Shown here: positions 1-12,459 of the stretch, piece by piece
Layout of the letters: each line of letters starts with the position of its first letter
Numbering within the stretch: position 1 is the stretch's first letter
Source of the DNA: Diphasiastrum complanatum
Lineage: Eukaryota; Streptophyta; Lycopodiopsida; Lycopodiales; Lycopodiaceae
DNA: 64,000 bases
NCBI GenBank assembly: GCA_029204225.1
Contig: CM055108.1
Span: 11,067,782-11,131,781 of the forward strand
Reading direction: 5' to 3'
Made by a program: the position numbers and the translations under genes
Notes under the pieces: model-generated
Seen by the model: the letters and a program-made list of their open reading frames with translations, nothing else
Databases searched by the model: none
Told to the model about the DNA's origin: nothing

Positions 1-250
1 GTTAGTACAGTGGGGAAGACAGGTGTCATAACTGAGCATTAGTTGTTATCCATGTCCAAAAGAAGTTATACTACTTATCAGCATAAATAGCATTTTAAAT
101 CATAGTCCAGTCTTCCCAAATGCAAAGACAATTTTTTAGCGATAGGCCAAGCCCCTCTGTTACTGTATCAGGGCGAGTGCCATGCTGATCAATTTTTGGG
201 CATTGGTCCGTATCAATTCATTTCATTTACAACAAAAGCATGAAAAGTTT

Positions 251-643
251 TCACCGTATATATTGCTTATCGCTAAAAGAAATGGTGTGAACACGTGTGC
301 CGGTGTCAGAGCAAATCCATGGTAGCAAAGAATGGATAGCTCCTAAATCAATCATGTCAAATTCCTTTGACAAATCACTCTTAGTAGTGTGCAAAAGAGA
401 AGTGTCGTTAGACAAAATAAATGTATCATCGACGTAAAGAGCTATGTGAACTGAATTGGTGCCTATATGCTTCGAATAAACATTACAATCATCTAAATTG
501 TTTGCAAATCCCAATTGAATGGGATAAGAGTTGATTCTATTGAACCATGCTCTTGCGGCCAGTTTCAGACCGTAGATTGCTTTGTGCAGCTTGCACACTT
601 TGTGCTCTTGGCCTTTGACTTCTGTCAAAAAGTGGTGTGCCAT
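251..643 (-). pseudogene. Copia reverse transcriptase fragment
   Basis: Open minus-strand segment of 130 codons with the middle of a Ty1/copia reverse transcriptase. Near its N-terminus it has KAIYGLKLAARAWF, a degraded form of the usual LYGLKQAPRAWY stretch, followed by the catalytic YVDD box and a decayed DLG segment. The reading decays downstream, and bases 1-250 give only stop-rich minus-strand sequence without recognisable RNase H. No gag, protease or integrase is seen nearby in this orientation. The fragment lies just left of an old minus-oriented LTR remnant, so an internal deletion probably removed the rest of the element. It is an inactive relic. Confidence 0.85.
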
Positions 644-689
644 AAGATAGGTCTAGCTCAAAAAGAAATGAATGAAAATAATTTGTGTC

Positions 690-798
690 TAGAAAGAAAA
701 CTTTTCGTGCATGGCAAAAACTATCTTCGTCTTTCCAATGCATGACTACGCTATCAATTTCAAACAAGACAATGGTGATAGAAATATCATTTGAACTT
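690..798 (-). repeat. Old copia LTR remnant, left part
   Basis: This stretch resembles the inner end of the element C LTR at about 27430-27520, sharing for example TTCCAATGCATGACT and a similarly spaced context. The similarity resumes at 6491 after element A, which shows that A landed inside an older minus-oriented LTR. Boundaries are approximate because the copy is diverged. Confidence 0.5.
794..798. repeat. Target-site duplication of element A, left
   Basis: The five bases AACTT stand immediately before the TG that opens the 5' LTR at 799. The same five bases follow the 3' LTR at 6486-6490. Confidence 0.8.
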
Positions 799-1723
799 TG
801 AAGAAACAAAACCTTTCTATTACCAAAGCTTTGCTAGCTTTCAGTCCTCACTTTGACAAAAATGTTTGCGACCGCGAAAGTCAAAAGACACGAAGCGAAA
901 ATGTTTGTGAACACCCTGACGAAAAAGACACAAACACAAAAATTGCGAAAGAGAATTTTTCGCGGTACAGCGGAAGAAAGTCAAACAACACGAAAGTCAA
1001 ATGACCCAAAGCGACACAAAAATTGTCACAATGTCTTTTTCAACCCTCGCGCTCCAAAAAGGATCAGCAAGATCATGCAAGTACCAAGAAGTACAAATAT
1101 CTGATATGATATCATGACATCAGCAGATGCACTCTAGGTCGTGGCTGATCTACCACTCTTGTGATTCGTGATTAGTTGTAAATGTTTAATCACTCTAATA
1201 TAGAAGTTACACGATGCGACTATATACCTTCTGGTTGATGCATGACATACCAGGTCTAATGCTAGTAAGCAAGATAGATAGACAGAAAGTCCGTCTGCGA
1301 GCGAGACAAGTTTTGTAAGCACGATCCATAGAGATCTAAGTAGTTCGCTAGTAAGCGATACATCACTTGTGGGAGAGCGTCGTTTCTCTCATGCCAACGC
1401 GATGTGTGGGTCTGTCATACAGCGCACGAAAAACAAGAAGATCAATAGATGATATTGTAGCCATTACGCACATATCTCTTTTATCTCTTCTAATGTTCAA
1501 TGAATTGTTGTCCGCCATCGTGTATGTATCTCATTCACTCATTTTATCAATTCTGCACACTGGTTGAATTTTAATGTTGTGTTAATCAAAACATAGATCA
1601 ACAACATCTGTCTACATTTTGGAGGACTGTAGGAATGATACAACTGACAGTGACCAACAATCATATTTGCAATCCATTCGAATTGTTTCGCGTTCACGAA
1701 TGTTGTCGCGCAATTTCGCATTA
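799..1723 (+). repeat. 5' LTR of element A
   Basis: About 925 bp from TGAAG to GCATTA. It is recognised by its match to 5546-6485 and by the PBS one base after its end. The terminal CA has become TA here, while the 3' copy keeps CA. The first 220 bp are dense in GCGAAA and TTCGCG-type words. Confidence 0.88.
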
Positions 1724-1724
1724 C

Positions 1725-1737
1725 TGGTATCAGAGCC
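1725..1737 (+). other. Primer-binding site, element A
   Basis: TGGTATCAGAGCC, the standard plant copia site complementary to the 3' end of initiator tRNA-Met, one base after the 5' LTR. Confidence 0.9.
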
Positions 1738-1835
1738 TACCTTGTCATAGTTTGACATAGCCAAAAAGCTATCAGATCCAGGAGGCCAAGCATTCAAACA
1801 AACAACCATCAACAAGGAAACACACTTCAGAAGCA

Positions 1836-4800
1836 ATGGCTTCAATCAACAACACAGAGCAAGATTTGTACAGTTCTGAATACTTCAGGATTTAACTTTC
1901 TAGCCTGAAAAGTTAAGACATCATTGAGACTAAAGGGTGAAGGTTTCTTCCCCTGGATGGATGGCACAGAGGAGATTCCTACGACATCAGACAAAGAGCT
2001 ACACGAGTGGAGGTAGAAAAATGACAAAGCAGTAGCCTTGCTATCTTCATCCATTGAAGATAGTCTCACACTTGACCTGACTACACTCTCCAAGGCTAAG
2101 GAGATATGGGATACACTGCTCACGAGATTTCAAATGAAATCAAGAAGTGAAATAATAGAACAGCTGACAAATCTATAGTGGGATGGGAAAGACTTCACTT
2201 CTTTTGTGAGGAAGATGATCTATTTCTATTACTACATAACTCTAGAGCAGAGAATACAGTGTCAGTTGAGAAGCAGCTCACTTACCTGTTGAGAGCCTTA
2301 CCTAGATCTTTCTAGACAACCAAAACCTTGCTCGCGAAAGATCCTACAATGACCCTCGAAAAGGCAATTGTTGAGATTGAAGAGGAAGTCGAGGCTAGAG
2401 AACACCTTGATCACATGAATGGTTCTGACCAAGCCCTCTATGGCAACAAGAGAAATCCAAGAAACAATTCAAGCCTAAGAGGGAGTCGAATCAAAGGCAG
2501 GATCATGATCAGCAAGCAGAGGGGACCAGCAAAGGCAACTGGAAGAGCAAAGAGAGGTCGAAACAGCAAGGTGGAGGAAAAAAGACTTGCGTGAGATGCA
2601 GACGAGATGGGCATACGGTTGATACACGTTGGATCAATCCGAAAATTGAATGTTCCACTGCCACAAGAAGGTTCATGCAGCCATGGATTGTCGCCTGAAC
2701 CCAAGAAACAAATTAGCACAAAACAGAGAAGAGAACAACAACAGTTCATCCTATGTCGAGGAGCTTGAGAGCTCACAAATGGGCAAAGAGAGATTGAACA
2801 AAAATTGTTCTGCCACCTATATTTGTGCAGATGTGTGTGCAACATCAACATTTGACACACATGAGGTGATCCTAGATTCAGGAGCCACGTCACACTTTAT
2901 GACATCAAGGCAAATAATGTCAGATTTTTGAATTGTCGATCCATCAAGATTCATTGTTCTTGGAGATGGATCCAAACATCAAGTGGACGGTAATGGTTCA
3001 TTGTGGCTCAACACGAATGGCAGAGACAGACGACTCAAAGACATTCTATTTGTGCCTACACTGCAGCCGGACTTGCTTTCTGTGGCAAAGATAGCTGATG
3101 TAGAGATGTGTGTGATGTTTTCTAACGAAGCATACAACATTATTGAAGCCAGTACTAGTACCCTGATCACTCAAGACAGAAGAAAAGATAATCTATATCA
3201 CCTGAAGGTATGCCTGTTTGTAGATCAGGTGCATCAGACTCATGATGATTCTCCAAACACTCCATGGCACAAGAGATTATGCCACATGAAATGAATGGCA
3301 CTTTACCAAGCAAGCCATCATGGAGCGATAACATGGATCAGCATCTCGAATGCAACCAGTTTGACTGCATGTGATGCATGTCTGAAGGGTAAGATGTCAC
3401 GCACTCCATTTGTCAAAGACTCCTACAGAATGACCAAGATTATGGAGTTAGTGCATTCTAACATCTCTGGGCCCTTCAATGTGATCTCAGTAGGAGGATC
3501 GAAATATTACATAACCTACATTTATAATTATAGTGAATTTTCCAGAGTGTACTTCATTCAGAATAAATCAGAAGCAATTAATAAATTCACAAAGCATGTG
3601 AATTGGGCAGAGAGATGCACAGGCAACAAAGTGAAGCAAAGTAGGACAAATCGAGATGTCGAATACATCTCGAATCACTTCACTGACTTCTTCAATGATC
3701 GTGGCATCATTCACAGAAGGACTGCAGCCTACACACCACCACAACACAATGGTGTTGCAGAGAGGAAAAATAGGACCCTAATGACAGCTGCCAGATGCAT
3801 GATGGCCTACTCGAAAGCTCCAAGGGTATTGTGGGCTGAAGTAGTAGCTGCAGCTGCATACATCTAGAACATGACATGGAAGTCAGGCGTCTCTCACATG
3901 ACACCACATGAATTATGGTGGGGTAGAGAGCCCAACCTGTCTCACATCAGAATCTTTGGTTGTGCAACTTATGCACATATTTCTAATAAGCTTCAAAAGA
4001 AGCTTGATGAGAAAGTTGAACAGGGATTTCTGGTAGGTTATGACAACAATTCTTCATACTACAGAGTCTACATGCTAGACACGAACACTGTGAAAACAGT
4101 AAGAGATGTCAGATTTGATGAGAGCAGGACAATAGCAAATGATGATCCTCTCGGCTATGAGGTTTTGAAAATACAGTACTAGATTTGAGAGGCAGTCTTC
4201 TGCTACAGCACCTGTAAACCAAGATGGTTCTGGACCTAGCAGAGCAAATAGAGGCAAAGGCATTGCTGTCCCAGGAGGATCTCCTAGAATGTCAACAAGA
4301 CCACGAAGAGCACCAGCAAGATACATTTCAGACAGCTCTGCTTCTACATCAGAAGAGTTTTGTGGATTTAGTGACAAACCACAAACTTTTGAGGAAGCAA
4401 TTGAATGTCCAGAGAAGGACAAATGGATCCAAGCCATGAATGAAGAGATGGAATCCATGAGGAAGGACCAGGTATGGATGTTGTAGCCATTACCACATAA
4501 GCACAAGACTGTCAAATGCAAATGGGTTTTCAAGAATGTGTATGTCACAGTCACAGATGGGCAGATCATTATTGTGGCTGTATGTGTGGACGACACTATG
4601 ATACTCTAATAGATTGAGAAGCTGATTGCTGAAGTGAAGGAAGACATCTCGAAACATTTCAAGATTGTGGATCTGGGGAAAGCCAGGTGTTACTTGGCTT
4701 GCAAATTGATAGGGACTATGAGGGAGGTAAGATGTACCTTCATCAATCCAGATACACCCAAAAAATCCTAGATGATTTTGGGATGCTGAATTGCAAAGGA

Positions 4801-5545
4801 GCGAATACTCCAATGCTCGCAGGAATGGTGCTGACGAACGATGATTGTCTGAGGACAGAAGAAGAGAGAGAACAAATGCAGCTCACACCTTACATGAAGC
4901 TGATAGATTTGTTGATGTACCTTGTGGACAACACATGCCCTGACATTGCTTATGCAGTGTTCAGGATGAGCCAATTCTGCACAAATCCAGACTTGACACA
5001 TTGGAAGATTGCAAAATGAATTTTGCTATCTTCAATTAACGAGAGATTATGGCTTGTGTTATTGTCATGATGCAAGGTTCAAGATGTTTTCCTACAGTGA
5101 TGCTAGTTGGGCATCCCTCAAGGACGATTGTAAAAGTGTCTCAGGAGGATGCACCATCGCGTTAGGAGCGACAATTCTTTGGGTCAACAAGAAGCAGACC
5201 ATTGTGGCTCAGTTTTCCTACAAAGAAGAGTATGTTGCATCAACAAAGATGGCCAATAAAATAATTTTGCTCAAATAATCCTGGATGAATTGGGCAAAAC
5301 AAGGAACAAGCCTTTGGTTTTGCAGATGGATAACACATCTACAATATATCTAACGAAAGATCTTGTTTTTCACTCAAGGACGAAACACATCGTGATCGAG
5401 TACCACTTGATTAGGGATCTGATTGAAATGAAGATGTTGCAGACCACCTTCATTGGAACGAAAGACATGGTTGTTGACATTTTTACAAAGGCCCTAAACA
5501 TAGGTGTATTCGAGAGACAGAGGGACAGCCTTGGAATCGTCAAGC
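1836..5545 (+). pseudogene. Decayed copia gag-pol of element A
   Basis: The reading starts at ATG 1836 and follows copia order, with many stops and shifts. Gag occupies about 1836-2640 and ends in two CCHC knuckles, both damaged: the first has lost its last Cys and the second sits in another frame near 2650. The protease box DSGATSHF is near 2875. The integrase zinc region (WHKRLCH and CDAC) and the core run from about 3265 to 3870 and include NGVAERKNR. The RT goes straight from CKWVFK at about 4520 to a CVDD version of the catalytic box near 4590, so over 100 residues are missing. RNase H lies at about 5090-5500. It is non-functional. Confidence 0.88.
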
Positions 5546-6485
5546 TGAAGAAACAAAACATTTCTATTACTAAAGCTTTGCTAGCTTTCAGCCCTCACTC
5601 TGACGAAAATGTTCACAAATGCGAAAGTCAAAAGACACGAAGCAAATTGTTTGTGAACACCTGACAAAAAAGACACAAACAAGAAAAACTTGCGAAATTC
5701 TTTTTTTCACAGTACAACGGGAGAAAGTTAGACGACGTGAAAGTCAAACGACTCGAAGTGACACGAAAATCGTCATGACGTCTTTTTCAACCCTCACACT
5801 CCAAAAAGGATCAGCAAGATCATGAAAGTACCAAGAAGTACAAATATCTGATATGATATCATGACACCAGTAGATGCACTCTAGGTCGTGGCTAATTTGC
5901 CACTCTTGTGATTCATGATTAGTTGTAGATGTTTAATCACTCTAATCTAGAAGCTACACGACGCAACTATATACCTTCTGGTTGATGCATGATATAACAA
6001 GTCTAATACTAGTAAGCAAGGTAGACAGACACAATACAAAATAGAAGTCTGCCTACGAGCGAGACAAGTTTTGTAGGCAGGATCCACAGAGATCCAAGTA
6101 GTCTGCTAGTAAGCGAGACATCACTCATGAGAGAGCATCGCTTCTTTCATGCCAACGCGCTATGTGGGTCTATCATACAGCGCACGAAAAACAAGAAGAT
6201 CAATAGATGATATTGTAGCCATTACGCACATATCTCTTTTATCTCTTCTGATCTTGAATGAATTGTTGTCCACCATCATGTGTGTATCTCGTTCACTCAT
6301 TTTATCAATTTCGCACACAAATTGAATTTTATTGAATGTTGTGTTAATCAAAATGTAGATCAGCAGTGTCTGTCTACATTCTGGAGGATTGTAGGAATGC
6401 TATAGCTGGCAATGACCAGCAATCATATCTAAAATCCATCCAAATTGTTTCGCGTTTGCGAATGTTGTCGCACAATTTTGCATCA
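5546..6485 (+). repeat. 3' LTR of element A
   Basis: About 940 bp from TGAAG to GCATCA, matching 799-1723 with scattered substitutions and small indels. The direct repeat AACTT follows at 6486-6490. No convincing polypurine tract touches its 5' edge; the nearest purine-rich run is at 5512-5528. Confidence 0.88.
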
Positions 6486-6490
6486 AACTT

Positions 6491-6641
6491 ATAGTAACGA
6501 GCTTTGAAATTGCTAGTACTACAGTAATTACGTAGCCAAACAATTAAGCATCAAAAATTATCAGACAAATAATTAGTCATGAATTTTTCGCGAATTAGTT
6601 ACGAAGAAATACAGAAACATATACATTTTGAGATGAAAAAT
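6491..6641 (-). repeat. Old copia LTR remnant, right part
   Basis: Continuation of the remnant at 690-798 beyond element A. It shares TTACGTAGCCAAACA and the following AT-rich words with the element C LTR near 27550. Element B starts inside it at 6642. Confidence 0.5.
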
Positions 6642-7668
6642 TGAAGAAACAAAATGTTTCCAACTACAAAGCCTTGTTAGCTTTCCGCCCTCAACCCGAC
6701 GAAGACATTCGTGAACTTGGAAATCTGGAGACATGAAACACGAAGAGTTTCGCAAACACAAAAGTCAAAAGAGACGAAGACAAACGATTCGCGAACACCA
6801 AAGTCAAAGGAGACGAAGACGAATGATTCGCGAACATGAAAGATCCACGAACAAGATTCCTTTGTGGTCCAGTACGAGAGAAAGGCATACGAGCAAAACA
6901 AAATTCGTTTTGCCCTCACACTCCAAAGAGTACCAGCTAAGATCACGTCCAAAAGTACAGAGATCTGATCTGATGGCATGACGTCAGCAGATATTTCCTA
7001 GGTCGTGGCTAATCTGCCACCACTCTTGTAACTCTCTGACTAGTTGCTTAATCACTCTAATCTTAGATTTACATAGAGCGACCATGCTTACTAGATGATA
7101 CTTGGCATATAGATCAACAGAATACACATACAGTGTAATGTAATAGTATGATGCTAGTAAGCAATCAAGACAAAAAATACATAATACTTGTCCGCCTACG
7201 TGCAAAGACAATTCTGTCTAGGATCAGAAGATCCAACTGTCCGCTAGTAAAGCGAGACGATTACTCGTGAGAGAACCGTGTTTCTCTCATGACAATGCAC
7301 TGTGTGGATATGCACATAGTGCTTAAGGAATCAGAGAAAAGAAATCAATAGATGATATAGTAGCCTTCGCGCACATATCAATTTGTATTGTGTTTGATCT
7401 CGAATGCAATCTGTTAATCACGTGTCTGAGTTTCTTCTTGTCCATTTTGAATTTTTCACTTTGGTTGAAACTATGTTGAATGCTATATTGATTTCATGAA
7501 CATAGATCAGTACTGACTGACTACATTCTGGAGGACTGTAGGAGTGATTCAGCTGGCAGTGTCCAGTGATCGCATTTGAACTCCATCTAAAACAAAGAGA
7601 GTCGTGTTTGATTCACCTTCATGAAAGTTTCACGAATCTGATGAATTCATCAGTCGTCATTTTCAACA
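6642..7668 (+). repeat. 5' LTR of element B
   Basis: Begins TGAAGAAAC like the A LTR and ends CAACA one base before the PBS, about 1027 bp. It shares blocks with the A LTR, notably CTACATTCTGGAGGA near the end. The first 200 bp carry repeated TTCGCGAACA-type words. Confidence 0.82.
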
Positions 7669-7669
7669 G

Positions 7670-7682
7670 TGGTATTAGAGCC
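7670..7682 (+). other. Primer-binding site, element B
   Basis: TGGTATTAGAGCC, the initiator tRNA-Met site with one C-to-T change, directly after the LTR end plus one base. Confidence 0.85.
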
Positions 7683-7785
7683 GGTCATCCTGTCAAATTC
7701 TAACATAGCCAAAGAAACTATCAGATCCAGGAGTCCAAGCATTTAGACAATCAACCATCAACAAGGAAACAGACTTCAAGAAGCA

Positions 7786-10250
7786 ATGGCTTCAATCAGC
7801 AGCATGCAAAGCAAGATTTGCACAATACTTGATTCTTTAGGATCTAACTTTCTAGCTTGGAAAGTTAAGACATCTTTGATACTCAAGGGTGAAGGACTCT
7901 TCCCCTAGGTGGATGGCACAGAAGAAATGCCTACAACAACTGGCAAGGAGCTACACGAATGGAGGGAGAAAAATGACAAGGCAGTAGCCTTGCTATCTTC
8001 TTCCATCGAAGATAGCCTCACACTTGACCTAGCTACACTCTCGAAGGCTAAGGAGATGTGGGATGCATTACTCACCAGATTTCAAACAAAATCAAGAAGT
8101 CAGATCATGATGCTGGAAGATCAGTTGACGAATTTGCAGTGGGATGGAAAAGACCTCACCTCTTTCGTAAGAAAGATGAAGGATCTGTTTTTGTCACTAC
8201 ATAACTATGGAATAGAGAACGTTGTGTCAACTGAGAAGCAGCTCACGTACCTATTGAGAGCCTTACCCAGATCATTCCAAATGACAAGAACCCTGCTCGC
8301 AAAAGATCTCGCCATGAACCTCAAAAAGGCGATTGTCGAGATTCGAGAGGAAGTCGAGGCCAGAGAATACCTTGATCACAAAGATGGTTCTGACCAAGCC
8401 CTCTACGACAACAAAGAAAAATCAAAGAAACAATTTAAGCCTAAGAGGGAGTGCAATCAGAGGCAGGATCGTGACCAACAAGCAGAGGGAACAAGCAAGG
8501 GCAACTGGAAGACCAAAGGGAGGTTGAAACAACAAGATGCAGACAAGAAGACCTGCGTGAGATGCAGAAGAGACAGGCATACAGTAGATACCTGCTAGCT
8601 CAATCCCAAGATTGAGTGTATCCATTGCCATAAGAAGGGTCATGCAGCCATGGATTGCCGCTAGAACCCAAGGAACAAATCAGCACAAAACAGACAGGAG
8701 AACAGCAATAGTTCATCCTATGTCGAGGAGCCCAAGAGCTCGAAGATGGGAGAAGAAAGAACGAATAAAAGTTGTTCAACCACCTACATCTGTGAAGATG
8801 TGTGTGCACCATCAACGTTTGACACACATGAGGTGATCCTAGATTCAGGAGCCACCTCACACTTTGTGACATCAAGACGGATAATGTCTGATTTCAGAAG
8901 TGTAGATCCTTCAAGATTCATAGTTCTTGGAGATGGATCTAAACATCAAGTGAACGGCATTGGTTCACTATGGCTCAACACCAACGGCAGAGATAGACAA
9001 CTCGAAGATGTTTAGTTCGTGCCTACTCTGCAACAAGACTTGCTCTCTGTAGCAAGAATAGCAGATGCAGGGATGCGTGTGACGTTTTCTAACGAAGCAT
9101 GCAATGTGAATGACACCAGTACCAGTACTCTCATCGCTCAAGGCAGAAGGAAAGGGAACCTATATCATCTGAATATATGCCTACCTAAAGATCAGGTGCA
9201 TCAGACTCATGACGATTCGCCAGACACTCTGTGGCATAGAAGACTCTGCCACATGAACTCAATGGCACTTTACCAGGCAAGTCATTATGGAGCAATAACA
9301 GGGGTCAACATCTTGAATGCAACCAGTTCGACCACCTGTGATGCATGTTTGAAAGACAAGATGTCACGCACTCCATTCGTCAAAGACATCTACAGAACAA
9401 CAAAGATTTTGGAGCTAGTGCATTCTGACATCTGTGGACCATTCAACGTGATCTCAGTAAGAGGTTTGAAATATTATATAATCTTCATTGATGACTATAA
9501 CAAATTTGCCAGAGTGTACTTTATTCAGAATAAATCTGAAGCGCTTGATAAATTCACAGAATATGTGAATTGGACAGAGAGATGTACATGCAGCAAGGTG
9601 AAGCATATCAGAACAAATTGAGGTGGCGAATATATCTCGAATCGCTTCACTGACTTCTGCAATGATCATGGCATCATTCACAGAAAAATTGCAGCCTACA
9701 CACCGCAGCCCAATGGTGTTGCTGAACGAAAGAATAGGACCCTAATGGAAGCAGCCAGATGCATGATGGCCTACTCGAAGGCTCCAAGGGCACTGTGGGC
9801 TGAAGCAGTAGCTACAGCCGCATACATCAAGAAAAGGACAGGTAAGTCTGGTGTTCCTCACACGACACCACATGAGCTAAGGTGGGGTAGAAAGCCCAAC
9901 CTATCTCACATCAGAGTCTTTGGCTGTGCAGCTTATGCACATATTCCTGATAAGCTTCGTAAGAAGCTTGATGAAAAAACTGAACGGGGATTTTTGGTAG
10001 GATATGATAGCAATTTGTCATACTACAGAGTCTACATACCAGACAAGAACAGTGAGAGATGTCAGATTTGATGAGAGCAGGACAATGGCCAGCGACTATC
10101 CCGACAGCTACGAAGTTATGGAGAGACAGTACTATGACCTGCCGTCAGTGACATAGGGAGTAGTAGACGAACATAAAAATGAAGATTTTTGAGTCGTCTC
10201 CCATTTGAGCGATGAATCTGACGAAGAAATATTCGAGAGGCAACCTGCTG
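7786..10250 (+). pseudogene. Copia gag-protease-integrase of element B
   Basis: One frame from ATG 7786 to about 10050, broken only by stop codons at 7906 (a Trp codon changed to TAG, as A keeps TGG there), 8596, near 8663, 9013 and 9619. Order: gag helical region; knuckle CVRCRRDRHTVDTC; knuckle CIHCHKKGHAAMDC; protease DSGATSHF near 8842; integrase zinc region with WHRRLCH and CDAC near 9230-9340; integrase core with HSDICGP, FIDDY and NGVAERKNR up to about 9840. A small deletion shifts the frame near 10050 in the integrase C-terminal part. Few lesions suggest a younger insertion than A. The product would be truncated and inactive. Confidence 0.88.
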
Positions 10251-10616
10251 TATACATTGCCATCTGGTCCATACTTTTATTTGTAGATCCATTTACATAT
10301 GACAGTCTTTTTGTCAACTAGTACTGGTTGAAGAGTCCAGATCTTGTTTGTTTGCATGGAGTTCATTTCTTCCTCCATTGCTTTTATTTATTGGTCCTTG
10401 TCAAAATTGTCAATATCTTCTTCATAAGTTTTTGGTTTACCATCGAATCCACAAGACTCTTTTTTCATAGAAGCTGAGCTGTCAAGCACAAACCTGACTG
10501 GTGCTCTCTCTGTTGGATCTCCTTGGAGACTGTGCATGCACTTCAATGGCTTTGCCTTTGTTGAGTGTCTTGCTATTGTCAACTGCAGATTTGTTGTATG
10601 TAGAAAGTGTCTTTGA

Positions 10617-10880
10617 TGTGAAAGATTTCAGATCATTCAAGATCCAATCCATGTCCCTTACTTTGGTTACAATAAGGAACAAACCAACAATCCTACCAAT
10701 GTATAAAAATCAACATCTACATACAAAATGAGATGCAAACTCTAAAAGATACTGATCAAACATGAACCAAAACATAAAATATAATTTTTGTCTATACAAT
10801 TATAGTACCCTACTGTATTTCACATGTGTGGAACTAAAAATAACAATATTTTAGACTTGTTGTGGATGAAGTAGACAACA
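10617..10880 (-). repeat. Truncated LTR fragment, E family
   Basis: Starts TGTGAAAGATTTC and follows the E LTR (15367 onward) through the words TTTGGTTACA, CCAATG and TTTCACATGTGTGGA. It stops after about 240-260 bp where E continues to 643 bp. It lies between the integrase start and the linker of the surrounding remnant, so it marks an insertion followed by deletion. The right edge is uncertain. Confidence 0.65.
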
Positions 10881-11516
10881 ACAAACTTACTCATCAATGA
10901 AGGTGATGTAATATCTCGATCCTCCTATAGAGATCACGTCAAATGGTCCGCAGATGTCGGAGTGTATCAACTCCAGAAGCTCTGCCACTCTGAAGGAATC
11001 CCTGGTGAGGGGTGTATGTGACATCTTGCCTTTGTTGCATGTTCTTGCTGCTTCTTTTCCATCTTCCTTCCTGATCTTTCTCTTTTTCTTGACTTCGGTC
11101 ATGCCTTCTTGTCGACTCCCTCTTAGGATAAGCCTTCTTCTTTGAATGGTCTCTATTGTTGTAGAGAGTCTAATCAAATTCATTCTTGTCATCATAGTGC
11201 TCTATAGCTTCAACTTCTTCCTTGATGTCGATGACTGCTTTATCGAAAACCATAGCGAGATCTTTAGCCAGTGGGGTCAGGGTAGTCTGGAATTGCTGAG
11301 CTGCTTCTCTTGTGAGACTTTGTGCTCTATTTCGGCATTGTGTAACGACATGAATAGGTTTTTCATTTTTTTGATGAAGCTGGTAAGATCTTTGTCATCC
11401 CATCTTAGATAGGTAAGCTGGTCTTCTAGAGACATTATTTGATTGCGTGACTTGGTCTAAAATCTGCTGATGAGTGTATTCCACATCTCTTTGGCATTGG
11501 AGATTGATGCAAAGTT

Positions 11517-12459
11517 TGTAGATAACCTGATCAGACAGATCTCGATTCTACTAACAAAGTGCACAATTTACTTGACAAAGGATGAGAAATGAACGCGAAC
11601 TCAAAATATTTCTATTTGTGATCAACCTCGAAATATTCGAAAAATTTTATCTTGCTTAAAACTCGAAGATTCGCCAAGTATTTGCAAAACAATTTTTTTT
11701 GTAGAAGCTCGTGGTTTTTTGTTGAAGTTTGAAAGATTCACGAACAGAATCTTGTCGCAAAATATTTTGTTTCTTGTTCAAACCTCAGATGTCGCTAAAT
11801 TGTCGTGAACAATTCGCGAAATATTTTGGATTCTTCTTCAAGCTCAAAGACTATCTTCAATCATGAACAATTTGCGAAAGACAAAAATGTCGCAAAGAGA
11901 CAAGTGTCGTGAACAATTCGTGAAACACGAAGATGTAACGAAGAGACAGCCTATCGCAAAATATTCGTGAACAAAAATTATTCGACCCTAAAAACAGAGC
12001 ATCTATTTGAATATCAACCTTTGTAAATGGTTAGATCTACTGTTACAGAATTAAAAGACCAAAAGACCTGTAATTAAAAGGCCAAAAGACCTGTCTTGTA
12101 GCAATATGAATACATGTGCACTACTCGTTGTAACACACTCTCATAAACTCACACTGAAGAGACTCTCAGACTCATTCAATCAGAGACACAACAACGAGAT
12201 AAGATAGCAAGAGATGTATACTGATTTAGAGTCAAAATTATAATTTCATTTTTTATCAATACTTTCTGTTTTTCTAAAATTATCTTAAGTTGTCTTTTAA
12301 TTTTGCATATTATTTCCACACGCTAATTCAATCAAGGTAAATATTGTTCTATTAGTACATAGATCAGAAACAAACCCAATTGAAGACACTGATATTAGTT
12401 TGATTTATTCAAACTTTCATTGTGTTCTCTGTGGAAGAAATTTTACTATTTTTGCTACA
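11517..12459. mobile_element. Solo LTR inserted in gag
   Basis: A 943-bp insertion starting TGTAG and ending CTACA, so its ends are inverted repeats opening with TG and closing with CA. It is flanked by the direct repeat AAGTT at 11512-11516 and 12460-12464, and it splits a gag codon run that rejoins cleanly if removed. It has no coding region. The body is rich in TTCGCGAA and GTGAACAATT words resembling those in the A and B LTRs. A solo LTR left by unequal recombination is the simplest reading; orientation is not certain. Confidence 0.85.

Larger units (their letters stand above)
799..6485 (+). mobile_element. Ty1/copia retrotransposon A, defective
   Basis: Complete in outline: two LTRs (799-1723 and 5546-6485), a PBS, decayed gag, protease, integrase, a shortened RT and RNase H in copia order, and a 5-bp target duplication AACTT. 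The LTRs have diverged at many positions and by small indels, so the insertion is old. It is the same family as element B: gag and integrase align along their lengths and the LTRs share blocks. A deletion has removed most of the RT fingers and palm near 4540, so it cannot be autonomous. Confidence 0.9.
6642..10250 (+). mobile_element. Ty1/copia retrotransposon B, truncated
   Basis: Same family as A. It has a 5' LTR, a PBS, and one long frame covering gag, protease and integrase with only a few in-frame stops. The sequence is lost after the integrase-RT linker at about 10250, where it meets a minus-strand copia remnant head-on. No RT, RNase H, PPT or 3' LTR exists on this strand, so it is a 5' half-element. 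It keeps its frame much better than A. Confidence 0.88.
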
